Below, in pieces: positions 9,091 through 19,012 of a stretch of DNA of 64,000 nt (positions are counted from its first letter, which is position 1; each line of letters opens with the position of its first letter). Both the position numbers and the translations under genes were made by a program. This DNA is from Acidocella facilis ATCC 35904. Lineage in GTDB: Bacteria; Pseudomonadota; Alphaproteobacteria; Acetobacterales; Acetobacteraceae. The stretch covers positions 124,001 through 188,000 of the forward strand of contig NZ_JHYG01000002.1 in assembly GCF_000687875.1 (NCBI RefSeq), in the 5' to 3' direction. The notes under the pieces were generated by a model. It did no database searches. It saw only the letters and a program-made list of their open reading frames with translations, and was not told where the DNA came from.

Positions 9091-9216
9091 GCGTGTGCAA
9101 GGGCGATGCCCCCACCCCGCCCACTACGTCAAATGGCCCATGGCGCGCGGCGGTGCAGCAAACCCATAGTCCCCCATCACGAACGCGGGCTTGCCGCCAA
9201 CAAGTGGGAGACTTTG

Positions 9217-10425
9217 ATGAAGATGAAAAAACTGGGCCTTACCGCCGCCCTTCTCGCCAGCACGGCTTTGGGCCTTGCCGCCCCCGCCCATGCCGACGGC
9301 ACCGTGAAGGTGGGTGTGTTGCAATCCCTCTCCGGCACCATGGCGATTTCCGAAGTGCCGCTGGAAAATGCCGAGCTGCTGGCGATCGACCAGATCAACG
9401 CCAAGGGCGGCGTGCTGGGCAAGAAGATCGTGCCGGTGGTGGAAGATGGCGCCTCCGACCCCGCGATTTTCGCGCAGAAAGCGACCAAGCTGCTGCAGCA
9501 GGACAAGGTGGTGACGGTGTTCGGCGGCTGGACCTCCGCCTCGCGCAAGGCGATGCTGCCGGTGTTCCAGCGCCTGCACGGGCTGCTCTGGTATCCGGTG
9601 CAGTTCGAGGGCAATGAATGCTCCCCGAACATCATGTATTCCGGCGCGCAGCCGAACCAGCAGGCGCTCCCGGCTTTGGAATGGGCCGAGAAGCAGGGCT
9701 ACAAGAAGATCTTCCTGGTCGGCTCCGATTATGTGTATCCGCGCACCGCGAATTTGATCCTGAAGAAGCATATCGCGCATGACGGGCTGACCCTCTCGGG
9801 CGAGGAATATGTGCCGCTCGGCGGGACGGATTTCTCCTCGATCATCGCGGAGATTCAGAAGGCCAAGCCGGACATCATCATCAATACGCTGAACGGCGAT
9901 TCCAACGTGTCGTTCTTCAAGCAGATGGCCGCCGCCGGCATGACCCCGGACAAGCTGCCGGTGATGAGCTTCTCCATCGCCGAGCCGGAAGCCAAGGCGA
10001 TGGGCCCGAGCCTGCTCGCCGGCTCCTATACCAGCTGGAACTATTTCCAGAGCCTGCCGGGCCAGACCAATGCCGATTTCGTCGCCGCCTATAAGGCGAA
10101 ATATGGCGCTGACTCCGTCGTCGATGACCCGATGGTGCATGGCTATGAGGATGTGATGATCTGGGCCGACGCCGCCAAGAAGGCCGGCAGCTTCGATCCG
10201 AAGAAGGTGCGTAACGAGGCGGTGAAGCTCGGCTTCGTCGACAGCCCGCTGGGCCAGGTGAAGTTCGATGCCAACCAGTCCATGGTGCAGACCGGCTATA
10301 TCGGCGAGCTGCAGCCGGATGGTCAGTTCAAGGTGATCTGGTCCTCGCCGGCGCCGATCAAGCCGGTGCCGTATGACCCGCTGACCTTCCCCGGCAAGAG
10401 CTGCGGCCTGCACAGCAACTTCTAA
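9217..10425 (+). CDS. urtA: Urea/short-chain amide ABC transporter substrate-binding protein
   Basis: This 402-residue periplasmic binding protein starts with a signal peptide (MKMKK then a hydrophobic stretch ending near AHAD). The mature protein begins with VKVGVLQSLSGTMAIS and contains WYPVQFEGNE and SPNIMYSGAQPNQQ, which match the UrtA/FmdD branch of the leucine-type binding proteins. I chose the ATG at 9217 because GGGAG lies 6 nt upstream and it gives a proper signal peptide; an ATG 37 codons earlier would bury it. It is first in urtABCDE. No urease genes are in the window, so an amide such as formamide (FmdD) remains possible. Confidence 0.88.
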   Translation: MKMKKLGLTAALLASTALGLAAPAHADGTVKVGVLQSLSGTMAISEVPLENAELLAIDQINAKGGVLGKKIVPVVEDGASDPAIFAQKATKLLQQDKVVTVFGGWTSASRKAMLPVFQRLHGLLWYPVQFEGNECSPNIMYSGAQPNQQALPALEWAEKQGYKKIFLVGSDYVYPRTANLILKKHIAHDGLTLSGEEYVPLGGTDFSSIIAEIQKAKPDIIINTLNGDSNVSFFKQMAAAGMTPDKLPVMSFSIAEPEAKAMGPSLLAGSYTSWNYFQSLPGQTNADFVAAYKAKYGADSVVDDPMVHGYEDVMIWADAAKKAGSFDPKKVRNEAVKLGFVDSPLGQVKFDANQSMVQTGYIGELQPDGQFKVIWSSPAPIKPVPYDPLTFPGKSCGLHSNF

Positions 10426-10434
10426 AGCCTGTGA

Positions 10435-10457
10435 CGCGGCCCTGAACAAGGGCCGCG
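10435..10457 (+). promoter_or_regulatory. Stem-loop between urtA and urtB
   Basis: CGCGGCCC (10435-10442) and GGGCCGCG (10450-10457) form a perfect 8-bp stem with a 7-nt loop, 10 nt after the urtA stop. No T tract follows. This suggests partial attenuation or mRNA protection that keeps the binding protein more abundant than the membrane subunits, as in many ABC operons; that function is inferred. Confidence 0.5.
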
Positions 10458-10484
10458 CTTCGTTCTCTCAGTCAGGAGGCCTCC

Positions 10485-11393
10485 ATGCATGAAAGCGCGT
10501 TTCTGATCGGCCAGGTGTTCAACGGCATTTCGGTGGCCTCGCTGTTCGTCATGGCGGCCTTGGGTCTGGCTCTTTCCTTTGGCCTGATGCGGGTCATCAA
10601 TATGGCGCATGGCGAGATGCTGATGCTGGGCGGGTATCTCGCCTATCTCACATTGTTGGTCGTGCCCGGCCCGCTCGGCATTCTCGTCGCCATGCCGGTG
10701 GCGTTTCTGGGGGCGGCGTTTCTCGGCGGCATCCTGGAACTCACCGTCATTCACCGCCTCTCGACCCGGCCGCTGGATACGCTGCTGGCGACCTGGGGCG
10801 TTTCGCTGATTCTGCAGCAGGCGGCGCGCAATCTGTTCGGCGCCATCGGCGTGCAGGTGGTCGCACCCACCTGGCTCGACCATACGATTTCCTTTTCCAC
10901 CGGCATCCTCTCCGGGCTGACCCTGCCGGACACGCGGTTGTTCATCCTGCTGGTGGCGGCGCTCATCCTTGGCGGCGTGGCGCTGCTGATCAACAAGACC
11001 CGGCTTGGGCTTTATGTGCGCGCCGTCAACCAGGACCGCCCGACCGCCGCCGCCCTGGGCGTGAATGCGCGGCTGGTGGACCTGACCGTGTTCGCGCTGG
11101 GCACCGGTGTCGCCGGGCTCGCGGGCGTGATCCTGGCGCTGCTGGGGCCGGTGACGCCGACTGTTGGCCAGAGCTATATCGTGCCGGCCTTCCTCGTCGT
11201 CATTCTCGGCGGGCTGGGCTCGCTGGTGGGCACCACCATCGCCTCGCTGATGGTCGGGCTGTTTACCGCGCTGATCGAGATCTATGTCGATGTCAGCGTC
11301 GCCCAGGTGCTGCTGCTGGTCTTCGTCATCCTGTTCATCCAAATCCGTCCGCAAGGTGTCATCGCCGTGCGCTCGCGCGCGCTGGAGGGCTGA
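10485..11393 (+). CDS. urtB: Urea/amide ABC transporter permease UrtB
   Basis: The 302-residue protein is a LivH-type permease with about eight hydrophobic segments. It shows the family motif FGLMRVINMAHGEMLMLGGY near the N-terminus and ILGGLGSLVGT near the C-terminus. The start at 10485 has AGGAGG 6 nt upstream. It is the core-only form, without the long N-terminal extension found in some UrtB proteins. The next gene starts 1 nt after its stop. Confidence 0.88.
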   Translation: MHESAFLIGQVFNGISVASLFVMAALGLALSFGLMRVINMAHGEMLMLGGYLAYLTLLVVPGPLGILVAMPVAFLGAAFLGGILELTVIHRLSTRPLDTLLATWGVSLILQQAARNLFGAIGVQVVAPTWLDHTISFSTGILSGLTLPDTRLFILLVAALILGGVALLINKTRLGLYVRAVNQDRPTAAALGVNARLVDLTVFALGTGVAGLAGVILALLGPVTPTVGQSYIVPAFLVVILGGLGSLVGTTIASLMVGLFTALIEIYVDVSVAQVLLLVFVILFIQIRPQGVIAVRSRALEG

Positions 11394-11394
11394 T

Positions 11395-12447
11395 ATGAAA
11401 CCCGCACTTCCCATCACGCTTTTGGTCCTGGTTCTGGGCGCCGCCGCGCCCTGGCTCATCTCCGCCTACGAGCTTTCCTTGCTCGGCCGGTTTCTGGCGT
11501 TTTCGCTGGTGGCGCTCGGCATCATGCTGACCTGGGGCGAGGGGGGAATTCTCTCGCTCGGCCAGGGTGTGTTTTTCGGCCTGGGCGGCTACGCGCTGGC
11601 GATGCATCTGAAGCTCGAAGGGCTGGACATCGCCAATGGCGACATGCCGGATTTCATGACCTGGAGCGGGGTTTCCGCGCTGCCGACTTTGTGGCGCTTT
11701 TTCGTGAACCCGTGGCTCTCTCTGGTTTACGTGGTGCTGGTGCCGGGTTTGTTTGCCGCCTTCTTCGGCTGGCTGGTGTTTCGCCGGCGCATTGGCGGGG
11801 TGTATTTCGCGCTGATTACCCAGGCGCTGGCTTTGGCCTTCGCGACGCTGCTGGTCAGCCAGCAGGCGCTCACCGGCGGCTTCAACGGGCTGACCAATTT
11901 CTCCACCTTCGCCGGCTATGACATCACCAGCCAGGGCGCGGCGCGGGTGATTTATCTGATCACCTTCATGCTGGTGGTGGCTGCCTATTTCGCCTTGCGC
12001 TGGCTGCTGGCGACGCGCTTTGGCACCATGCTGCGCGCCACCCGCGATGGCGAAAACCGCATCCGCTTCCTGGGACATAACCCGCTGCCCTACAAGGTTG
12101 TCGCCTTCACCATCGCCGGCAGCCTCTCCGGCATTGGCGGGGCGCTGTTCACGCTGCATGCGGGGGTGATCTCCCCGGCTTTGGTGGGCGTGGTGCCCTC
12201 CATCGAGATGGTGGTGTGGGTGGCGGTTGGCGGGCGCGGCGTGTTGTGGGGGGCGATTGCCGGCACGCTGCTGGTGAATTTCGCCAAGGATGAGATCAGC
12301 TCGGCGCTGCCCTCGCTCTGGCTCTATGCGCTGGGCGCGTTGTTCGTGCTGGTGGTGAGCTTCCTGCCCGGCGGCATTGCCGGGATGTTCAGCAATCCGC
12401 GCCTACCCCCCCGCCTATTGCGCCGCCGCCAGGAGGTTGTGGAATGA
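11395..12447 (+). CDS. urtC: Urea/amide ABC transporter permease UrtC
   Basis: This 350-residue LivM-type permease carries WGEGGILSLGQGVFFGLGGY near residue 45 and GVVPSIEMVVWVAVGGRG near the end, both typical of UrtC. The start at 11395 is supported by GGAGG 6 nt upstream; an earlier in-frame start would overlap urtB by over 100 nt. Its stop overlaps the urtD start. Confidence 0.88.
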   Translation: MKPALPITLLVLVLGAAAPWLISAYELSLLGRFLAFSLVALGIMLTWGEGGILSLGQGVFFGLGGYALAMHLKLEGLDIANGDMPDFMTWSGVSALPTLWRFFVNPWLSLVYVVLVPGLFAAFFGWLVFRRRIGGVYFALITQALALAFATLLVSQQALTGGFNGLTNFSTFAGYDITSQGAARVIYLITFMLVVAAYFALRWLLATRFGTMLRATRDGENRIRFLGHNPLPYKVVAFTIAGSLSGIGGALFTLHAGVISPALVGVVPSIEMVVWVAVGGRGVLWGAIAGTLLVNFAKDEISSALPSLWLYALGALFVLVVSFLPGGIAGMFSNPRLPPRLLRRRQEVVE

Positions 12448-13196
12448 GCCCTCTGCTCGCCCTCGAAAACGTCACCGTCGATTTCGACGGGTTCAAGGCG
12501 CTCACCGATGTGTCGCTGACGCTGGAGGCGAACGCGCTGCGCATCCTCATCGGCCCGAATGGCGCCGGAAAATCGACTTTGTGCGACACCATCATCGGCC
12601 GGGTGCGGCCGACGGCGGGGCGGATTCTGTTCAAGGGCGAGGCGATTACCGCGCTACCGGAGCAGGAGATCGTCAAGCGCGGCATCTGCCGGAAATTCCA
12701 GACGCCGGGGATTCTGCCGAGCCTTTCGGTGATGGAAAATCTGCTGGTCAGTGGCCGCAAGAACCGCGCCTGGTGGCGCGCCTTCACCACCGCCACCCCG
12801 GCGCAGGAGATGGCACGGGCCGAGGAGATTCTGGAGACGATCGGGTTGCAGGACCGGCGCGACGTGCCCGCCGCCAGCCTCGCCCATGGCGAGAAGCAAT
12901 GGCTGGAAATCGGCATGGTGGTGGCGACGGACGCGGATTTGCTGCTCCTGGACGAGCCGACCGCCGGTATGGGCCCGCAGGATACGCAGCGCACCGCCGA
13001 GCTGATCCTCTCGCTGATCGGCCGGCATGCGGTGCTGGTGATCGACCATGATATGAGCTTCGTGGAGGCGCTGAACGGTTTTACCACGGTGCTGCATCAG
13101 GGGCAGATTTTGAAGGAAGGCAGTGTCGCGGAAATCCGCGCGGATGCGGCGGTGGAAGCGGTGTATCTGGGGAGGGCCAAAGATGAAGTTGCTTGA
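12444..13196 (+). CDS. urtD: Urea/amide ABC transporter ATP-binding protein UrtD
   Basis: The 250-residue ATPase has Walker A GPNGAGKST, the signature region SLAHGEKQWLEIGM, Walker B LLLLDEPTAGM and an H-loop IDHDM. SLAHGEKQ in place of LSGGQ is characteristic of UrtD. It overlaps urtC by ATGA and overlaps urtE by 14 nt, which indicates tight translational coupling. Confidence 0.9.
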   Translation: MSPLLALENVTVDFDGFKALTDVSLTLEANALRILIGPNGAGKSTLCDTIIGRVRPTAGRILFKGEAITALPEQEIVKRGICRKFQTPGILPSLSVMENLLVSGRKNRAWWRAFTTATPAQEMARAEEILETIGLQDRRDVPAASLAHGEKQWLEIGMVVATDADLLLLDEPTAGMGPQDTQRTAELILSLIGRHAVLVIDHDMSFVEALNGFTTVLHQGQILKEGSVAEIRADAAVEAVYLGRAKDEVA

Positions 13197-13896
13197 ATTG
13201 CAGGCCGCTTGCGCGGCTTATGGCCAGAGCCAGGTACTGTGGAGCATCGATATGGAGGTGGAGCAAGGGGCGGCGGTGGCGCTCATCGGCCGCAATGGCG
13301 TGGGCAAGACCACGCTGCTGAATGCCATTGCCGGGGTGCAGAAGCTTACAGGCGGGCATTTGAAGTTTGGCGGGGAGGATCTGACCGCGACACCGGCGCA
13401 TGGGCGCGCGCGGGCGGGGATCGGCTTCGTGCCGCAGGGGCGGCATGTGTTTCCGCATTTGACCGTGATGGAGAATCTCACCGTCGGGCTGGCGGCGTTG
13501 GCGGGGCGCAAGGCGGTGAAGGAGTCAGGCATTGCCAGCCATATTTTCGATCTGTTCCCGAAGCTGACACAGATTAAGAACCGTAAGGCGGGGCTGCTGT
13601 CAGGCGGGGAGCAGCAACAGTTGGCGATTGGCCGCGCACTCGCCGGGCAGCCGCGTCTGTTGCTGCTGGATGAGCCGACGGAAGGGATTCAGCCGAATGT
13701 GGTGCAGCAGATTGAGGCGGCTTTGCGGCGGATTCGCACCGAGTTGGGGGTGACGATTTTGATTGTCGAGCAATATCTTGATTTCGCCTGGTCGTTTGCC
13801 GAGGCGTATCATGTGATGCAGCGCGGGCGGATTATTCGTTCGGGCAGCACGGCGATGGAGTCCGCGAGCGAGATTTCGCATCTGGTGAATATATAA
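13183..13896 (+). CDS. urtE: Urea/amide ABC transporter ATP-binding protein UrtE
   Basis: The 237-residue LivF-type ATPase has Walker A GRNGVGKTTLL, signature LLSGGEQQQLAIGRAL and Walker B LLLLDEPTEGIQPN, the last being the UrtE form. The start at 13183 is preceded by GGAGG; the frame is open further upstream inside urtD, but that part does not resemble the family. Its stop codon overlaps the first bases of repeat element B. Confidence 0.9.
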   Translation: MKLLELQAACAAYGQSQVLWSIDMEVEQGAAVALIGRNGVGKTTLLNAIAGVQKLTGGHLKFGGEDLTATPAHGRARAGIGFVPQGRHVFPHLTVMENLTVGLAALAGRKAVKESGIASHIFDLFPKLTQIKNRKAGLLSGGEQQQLAIGRALAGQPRLLLLDEPTEGIQPNVVQQIEAALRRIRTELGVTILIVEQYLDFAWSFAEAYHVMQRGRIIRSGSTAMESASEISHLVNI

Positions 13897-14079
13897 AAGT
13901 TTTTTGGCGGAGGCGGCCAAGGTTCCGCTGCTGCGCAGCAGCGGTGGAAAGCCGCCGGAGGGGCCGCTTTTTTCAAAAAAGCGGCGAAAAACGGTGGGGC
14001 GTGTGCAACTTCGGTGCCAACACCCCAGACATTCTTGGGGACTTTTTGAAAAAAGTCCCCACACCCCCAAAAACTTTTA
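13895..14079. repeat. Intergenic nested inverted-repeat element, copy B
   Basis: This element of about 185 bp lies between the convergent urtE and glpR genes. It is bounded by AAAAGTTTTTTGG (13895-13907) and CCAAAAACTTTTA (14067-14079), a near-perfect terminal inverted repeat. Inside are a 20-bp palindrome (13925-13944), GCCGCTTTTTT/AAAAAAGCGGC (13963-13985) and GGGGACTTTTT/AAAAAGTCCCC (14037-14060). The first terminal motif, the GCCGC stem and the GGGCGTGTGCAA tail are shared with copy A. It could act as a two-way terminator or be a small mobile repeat of the REP/MITE kind. Confidence 0.65.
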
Positions 14080-14084
14080 TTAAT

Positions 14085-14882
14085 TTAGCCAGAAATTTCC
14101 AGCGCCACCCCGGTTTCCTTCAGCATCGTGGTGATCGCTTCCGGCGGCGGCGCGTCCGTGTACAGCGCCGAAATCTGCGATAAATGCCCGATCCGCACCA
14201 TCGCCGGGCGGCCGAATTTGGAATGGTCGGCAAGCAGAAATACCCGCCTGGAATTGCGGATGATCGCCTGGGTGCACATCACCTCATCCAGATCGTAATC
14301 GAACATGCCGCCCTCCTTGTCGATGCCCGAGACCCCGATAATCCCGATATCGGCGCGGAACTGCTCGAACATCTGCACCGCAAGCTGGCCGGTAATCGCC
14401 CCATCCCGGTTGCGCACCTTGCCGCCCGCCATCACAATCGAACAATCCTGATTTTCACTGAGGATTTTCGCAACGTTGATGTTGTTGGTGATCACCCGCA
14501 GATTGCGATGCGCCAACAGCGCCCGCGCCGCCTGCTCCGTCGTGGTGCCGATATTGATGAACAAGGACGCGCCCTGCGGCACATCCCGCGCCACCGCGCT
14601 GGCGATGCTCTGCTTGCGCGCGAGATTGATCACCTGCCGGCGCTCATACTCCATATTCTCGATGGAAGAGGGCAAGCCCGCCCCGCCGCGATAGCGCGAC
14701 AGCCGGCCCTCCGCGTCCAGCGTGTTCACATCGCGGCGGATGGTCTGCACCGTCACCCCGAAATGCTGAGCCAGCGCCTCGATGGTTTGGAATCCCCGCT
14801 TCGCCACCAGCTCGACGATCTCGCTTTGCCGGTCTTCATTGCCTTGTTTCTCGGACAGTGCACCACTCCTTGCTGGCCCCAT
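14085..14882 (-). CDS. glpR: DeoR-family glycerol-3-phosphate regulon repressor
   Basis: The protein has an N-terminal DeoR helix-turn-helix (IEALAQHFGVTVQTIRRDVN) and a sugar-phosphate sensor domain (FINIGTTTEQAARAL, then IGVSGID and VFLLADHSKFGR). It faces glpDKF and is very probably their repressor, released by glycerol-3-phosphate. The ATG at 14882 has no ribosome site. A CTG at 14858 has AAGGAG 7 nt upstream and would give the usual GlpR N-terminus (257 residues), so it may be the real start. The gene is convergent with urtE across repeat B. Confidence 0.88.
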   Translation of the reverse strand: MGPARSGALSEKQGNEDRQSEIVELVAKRGFQTIEALAQHFGVTVQTIRRDVNTLDAEGRLSRYRGGAGLPSSIENMEYERRQVINLARKQSIASAVARDVPQGASLFINIGTTTEQAARALLAHRNLRVITNNINVAKILSENQDCSIVMAGGKVRNRDGAITGQLAVQMFEQFRADIGIIGVSGIDKEGGMFDYDLDEVMCTQAIIRNSRRVFLLADHSKFGRPAMVRIGHLSQISALYTDAPPPEAITTMLKETGVALEISG

Positions 14883-14977
14883 ATTAGGCCGGTTTCCCGG
14901 CCTCCGCCAGCGCCACCGGGCGGGCGGCATGTTGGCGGGCGAACCGTGATTTATGCTGCATGTGCGAAATCGAACTT

Positions 14978-15017
14978 AATTTTCGATTTAAATTTTCGAT
15001 TGCGAACATCGAAAATT
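14978..15017. promoter_or_regulatory. Putative GlpR operators between glpR and glpD
   Basis: AATTTTCGAT occurs twice in direct orientation (14978-14987 and 14991-15000) and once inverted as ATCGAAAATT (15008-15017). Related TCGAA-containing sequence is nearby in an unusually AT-rich stretch. The tract is 57 bp upstream of glpD and about 100 bp from the glpR start. DeoR/GlpR operators commonly contain such TTTCGA half-sites. This is pattern-based inference. Confidence 0.6.
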
Positions 15018-15073
15018 CGGTTTAAACGCATATCCGGTGGCTCAGGCCAAGGAAACCCAAGGAAGGTACTGTT

Positions 15074-16549
15074 TTGGACCAGGCTGGTATCGTGGATCTG
15101 TTGATCGTGGGCGGGGGCGTGAATGGCGCCGCCATCGCGCGGGACGCGGCCGGGCGCGGGCTCTCCGTGCGGCTGCTGGAGCAGCATGATCTGGCCCAGC
15201 ACACCTCCTCGGCCAGCACCAAGCTGATCCATGGTGGCTTGCGCTACCTCGAATATTACGAATTCCGCCTGGTGCGCGAGGCGCTGATGGAGCGCGAGCG
15301 GCTGCTCAACATCGCCCCGCATATCATCTGGCCGCTGGAATTCGTGCTCCCGCATGAGGCGCATCTGCGCCCGGCCTGGATGATTCGCGCCGGGCTGTTT
15401 CTGTATGACCATCTGGCCAAGCGCCGCACGCTGCCCTCCTCCAAGGCGGTTTCGTTTGCGAAGCACCAGGCCGGGCAGGTGCTGAAGGGTGAGTATCGCC
15501 GCGGTTTCACCTACGCGGATTGCTGGGTGCAGGATTCCCGGCTGGTGGTGCTCAACGCCATGGATGCGGCCGAGCGCGGGGCGGTGATCACCACACGCTG
15601 CAAGCTGCTCTCGGCACGGGTTGAGAACGGGGTGTGGCAGGCACAGACCGAGGCCGGGCCGATTGCCGCCCGCGCCATGATCAACGCCGCCGGCCCCTGG
15701 GTGGCGGAGGTGCTGAACAGCAAGCTCGGCCGCAACACCGCCGCCAGCGTGCGGCTGATCAAAGGCAGCCATATCGTCACCAAACGGCTTTATGAGGGCG
15801 ACGAGGCCTTCATTCTGCAGAACCCCGACGGGCGCATCGTCTTCGTTGTCCCCTACGAAAACGAGTTCTCGCTGATCGGCACCACCGATGTGCCGTTCGA
15901 GGCGGATGCCAACAAGGTTGAGATTTCGGCTGAGGAAACCAGCTATCTTTGCGAATGCGTCAGCCGCTATTTCCGCAAGCCGATCACGCCGGCGGATGTG
16001 GTCTGGTCCTATGCCGGGGTGCGCCCGCTCTTTGACGATAAATCCGAGAATGCCAGCGCGGTGACACGCGATTATGTGCTGGATCTGCAGCACGATGCCA
16101 GCACCCCGCCTTTGCTCTCGGTGTTTGGCGGCAAGATCACCACCTCGCGCAAGCTGGCTGAGCACGCGCTGGAGAAATTGCTGCCGGCGATGGGCCGCAA
16201 GGTGGGCCCCTCCTGGACCGGCAAGGCGCCGCTGCCAGGCGGCGATTTCGAGGATTTCGACGCCTATCTGGCGCAGTTCCGCCAGCGCTTCCCGGCGCTG
16301 CCGGCGGCCCTGGCGCACCGGCTGGTGCGCAATTACGGCAGCCGCGCCGAGCGCTTCGCGGGGGCGGATATTGGTGAGGATTTTGGCGGCGGCATCAGCG
16401 CGGCGGAGATCGCCTACCTGGCCACGCAGGAATGGGCGCGAACGGCGGAGGATATTCTCTGGCGCCGCTCGCGTTTGGGGTTGCATGTGCCAGAGGGCAC
16501 GGCAGCGCGTATCGATGACTATCTGAGCCGGATGCAACGCGCCGGCTGA
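15074..16549 (+). CDS. glpD: Aerobic glycerol-3-phosphate dehydrogenase
   Basis: This 491-residue FAD enzyme oxidises glycerol-3-phosphate to dihydroxyacetone phosphate at the inner membrane and passes electrons to quinone. The N-terminal FAD motif is [21 protein letters not shown] (residues ~9-29). Further family motifs are [21 protein letters not shown] and [18 protein letters not shown]. The start codon is TTG at 15074, preceded by GGAAGG with 7-nt spacing. It heads a glpD-glpK-glpF operon. Confidence 0.93.
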   Translation: MDQAGIVDLLIVGGGVNGAAIARDAAGRGLSVRLLEQHDLAQHTSSASTKLIHGGLRYLEYYEFRLVREALMERERLLNIAPHIIWPLEFVLPHEAHLRPAWMIRAGLFLYDHLAKRRTLPSSKAVSFAKHQAGQVLKGEYRRGFTYADCWVQDSRLVVLNAMDAAERGAVITTRCKLLSARVENGVWQAQTEAGPIAARAMINAAGPWVAEVLNSKLGRNTAASVRLIKGSHIVTKRLYEGDEAFILQNPDGRIVFVVPYENEFSLIGTTDVPFEADANKVEISAEETSYLCECVSRYFRKPITPADVVWSYAGVRPLFDDKSENASAVTRDYVLDLQHDASTPPLLSVFGGKITTSRKLAEHALEKLLPAMGRKVGPSWTGKAPLPGGDFEDFDAYLAQFRQRFPALPAALAHRLVRNYGSRAERFAGADIGEDFGGGISAAEIAYLATQEWARTAEDILWRRSRLGLHVPEGTAARIDDYLSRMQRAG

Positions 16550-16589
16550 AGGACTGCGATTTCAAATGACAACGAGGAAACGGCAACAC

Positions 16590-18089
<1,500 letters not shown>

Positions 18090-18103
18090 GCAGACCGACG
18101 CGC

Positions 18104-18128
18104 CCCCGGCCGCGTGCTTTTGCCGGGG
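18104..18128 (+). promoter_or_regulatory. Stem-loop between glpK and glpF
   Basis: CCCCGGC (18104-18110) and GCCGGGG (18122-18128) can form a 7-bp stem with an 11-nt loop in the short glpK-glpF gap. No T tract follows, so it is more likely an mRNA processing or stability element than a full terminator. Confidence 0.35.
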
Positions 18129-18164
18129 ATCTCTCGAAGCAATAATCAATCAGGGAACATCAAG

Positions 18165-18893
18165 ATGGGTTCGGTCTTTTGGGGCGAGCTGCTTGGCACC
18201 GCCACACTCATTCTCCTGGGCAACGGCGTTGTCGCCTGCGTCCTTCTCAATAAATCCAAAGGCCAGAATGGCGGCTGGATCGTGATTACCGCCGGTTGGG
18301 CATTCGCGGTGATGTGCGGCGTGTTCGTCGCCGCCGCCACCGGCAGCCCGGCCGCCTACCTCAACCCCGCCGTCGCGGTGGGGCTGGCGGTGGATCATGG
18401 CGGGTGGGCGAAGCTGCCCATGGCCATCGCCGGGGATTTCGTCGGCGCGTTCATCGGCGCATCGCTGGTCTGGCTGCATTTCCTGCCGCATTGGCGTGAG
18501 ACCGAGGATAAGGGGCTGAAGCTCGCCTGCTTCTGCACCGGCCCGGCCATTCGCAACATCGCCGCCAATATGATCAGCGAGATCATCGGCACCTTTGTGC
18601 TGGTGTTCGTCGTCGGCGCGATTTTCTCCAAGACGGCCTCGCCTAACGGCGTTGCCGGCGGGCTGGGGCCCTATCTGGTCGGCTGCCTGGTCTGGGGCAT
18701 CGGCCTGTCGCTCGGCGGGACCACCGGCTACGCCATCAACCCGGCGCGTGACCTGGGGCCGCGCATTGCCCATGCGGTGCTGCCCATCGCCGGCAAGGGG
18801 GATGCGGATTGGAGCTATGCGGCAATCCCGGTGGTCGGCCCGCTGATCGGCGCGGCGCTGGCGGGGATGGCGATGTCGGCCTTCGGCATCTGA
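18165..18893 (+). CDS. glpF: Glycerol uptake facilitator (MIP/aquaglyceroporin family)
   Basis: The 242-residue channel has the two pore motifs: NPA in AAYLNPAVAVGLA near residue 65 and NPARDLGPR near residue 190. The D after the second NPAR favours a glycerol channel over a strict aquaporin. The start at 18165 has CAGGGA 8 nt upstream; the frame runs 17 codons further back without a ribosome site. It is last in glpDKF and is followed by a strong terminator. Confidence 0.9.
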   Translation: MGSVFWGELLGTATLILLGNGVVACVLLNKSKGQNGGWIVITAGWAFAVMCGVFVAAATGSPAAYLNPAVAVGLAVDHGGWAKLPMAIAGDFVGAFIGASLVWLHFLPHWRETEDKGLKLACFCTGPAIRNIAANMISEIIGTFVLVFVVGAIFSKTASPNGVAGGLGPYLVGCLVWGIGLSLGGTTGYAINPARDLGPRIAHAVLPIAGKGDADWSYAAIPVVGPLIGAALAGMAMSAFGI

Positions 18894-18958
18894 ACCTTAT
18901 GTGATCCAGCGCGAGGGCGCGGGCGTATAAAGCCCATGCAGTCCTGGCGCCCGTTTCA

Positions 18959-18988
18959 ACGCCCGGCCCTCGTGCCGGGCGTTTTTTT
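18959..18988 (+). terminator. Rho-independent terminator of the glp operon
   Basis: ACGCCCGGC (18959-18967) and GCCGGGCGT (18974-18982) form a perfect 9-bp stem with a 6-nt loop, followed directly by a run of seven T (18982-18988). It lies 66 bp after the glpF stop. Confidence 0.9.
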
Positions 18989-19012
18989 GTCAGCCAGCCG
19001 GCGCGTGCGGGC

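Noticed and set aside
13925-13944. The 20-bp palindrome after urtE as a recombination or dif-like site
   Set aside because: It has no dif or att consensus and lies inside the larger repeat element, so it is better explained as part of that element.
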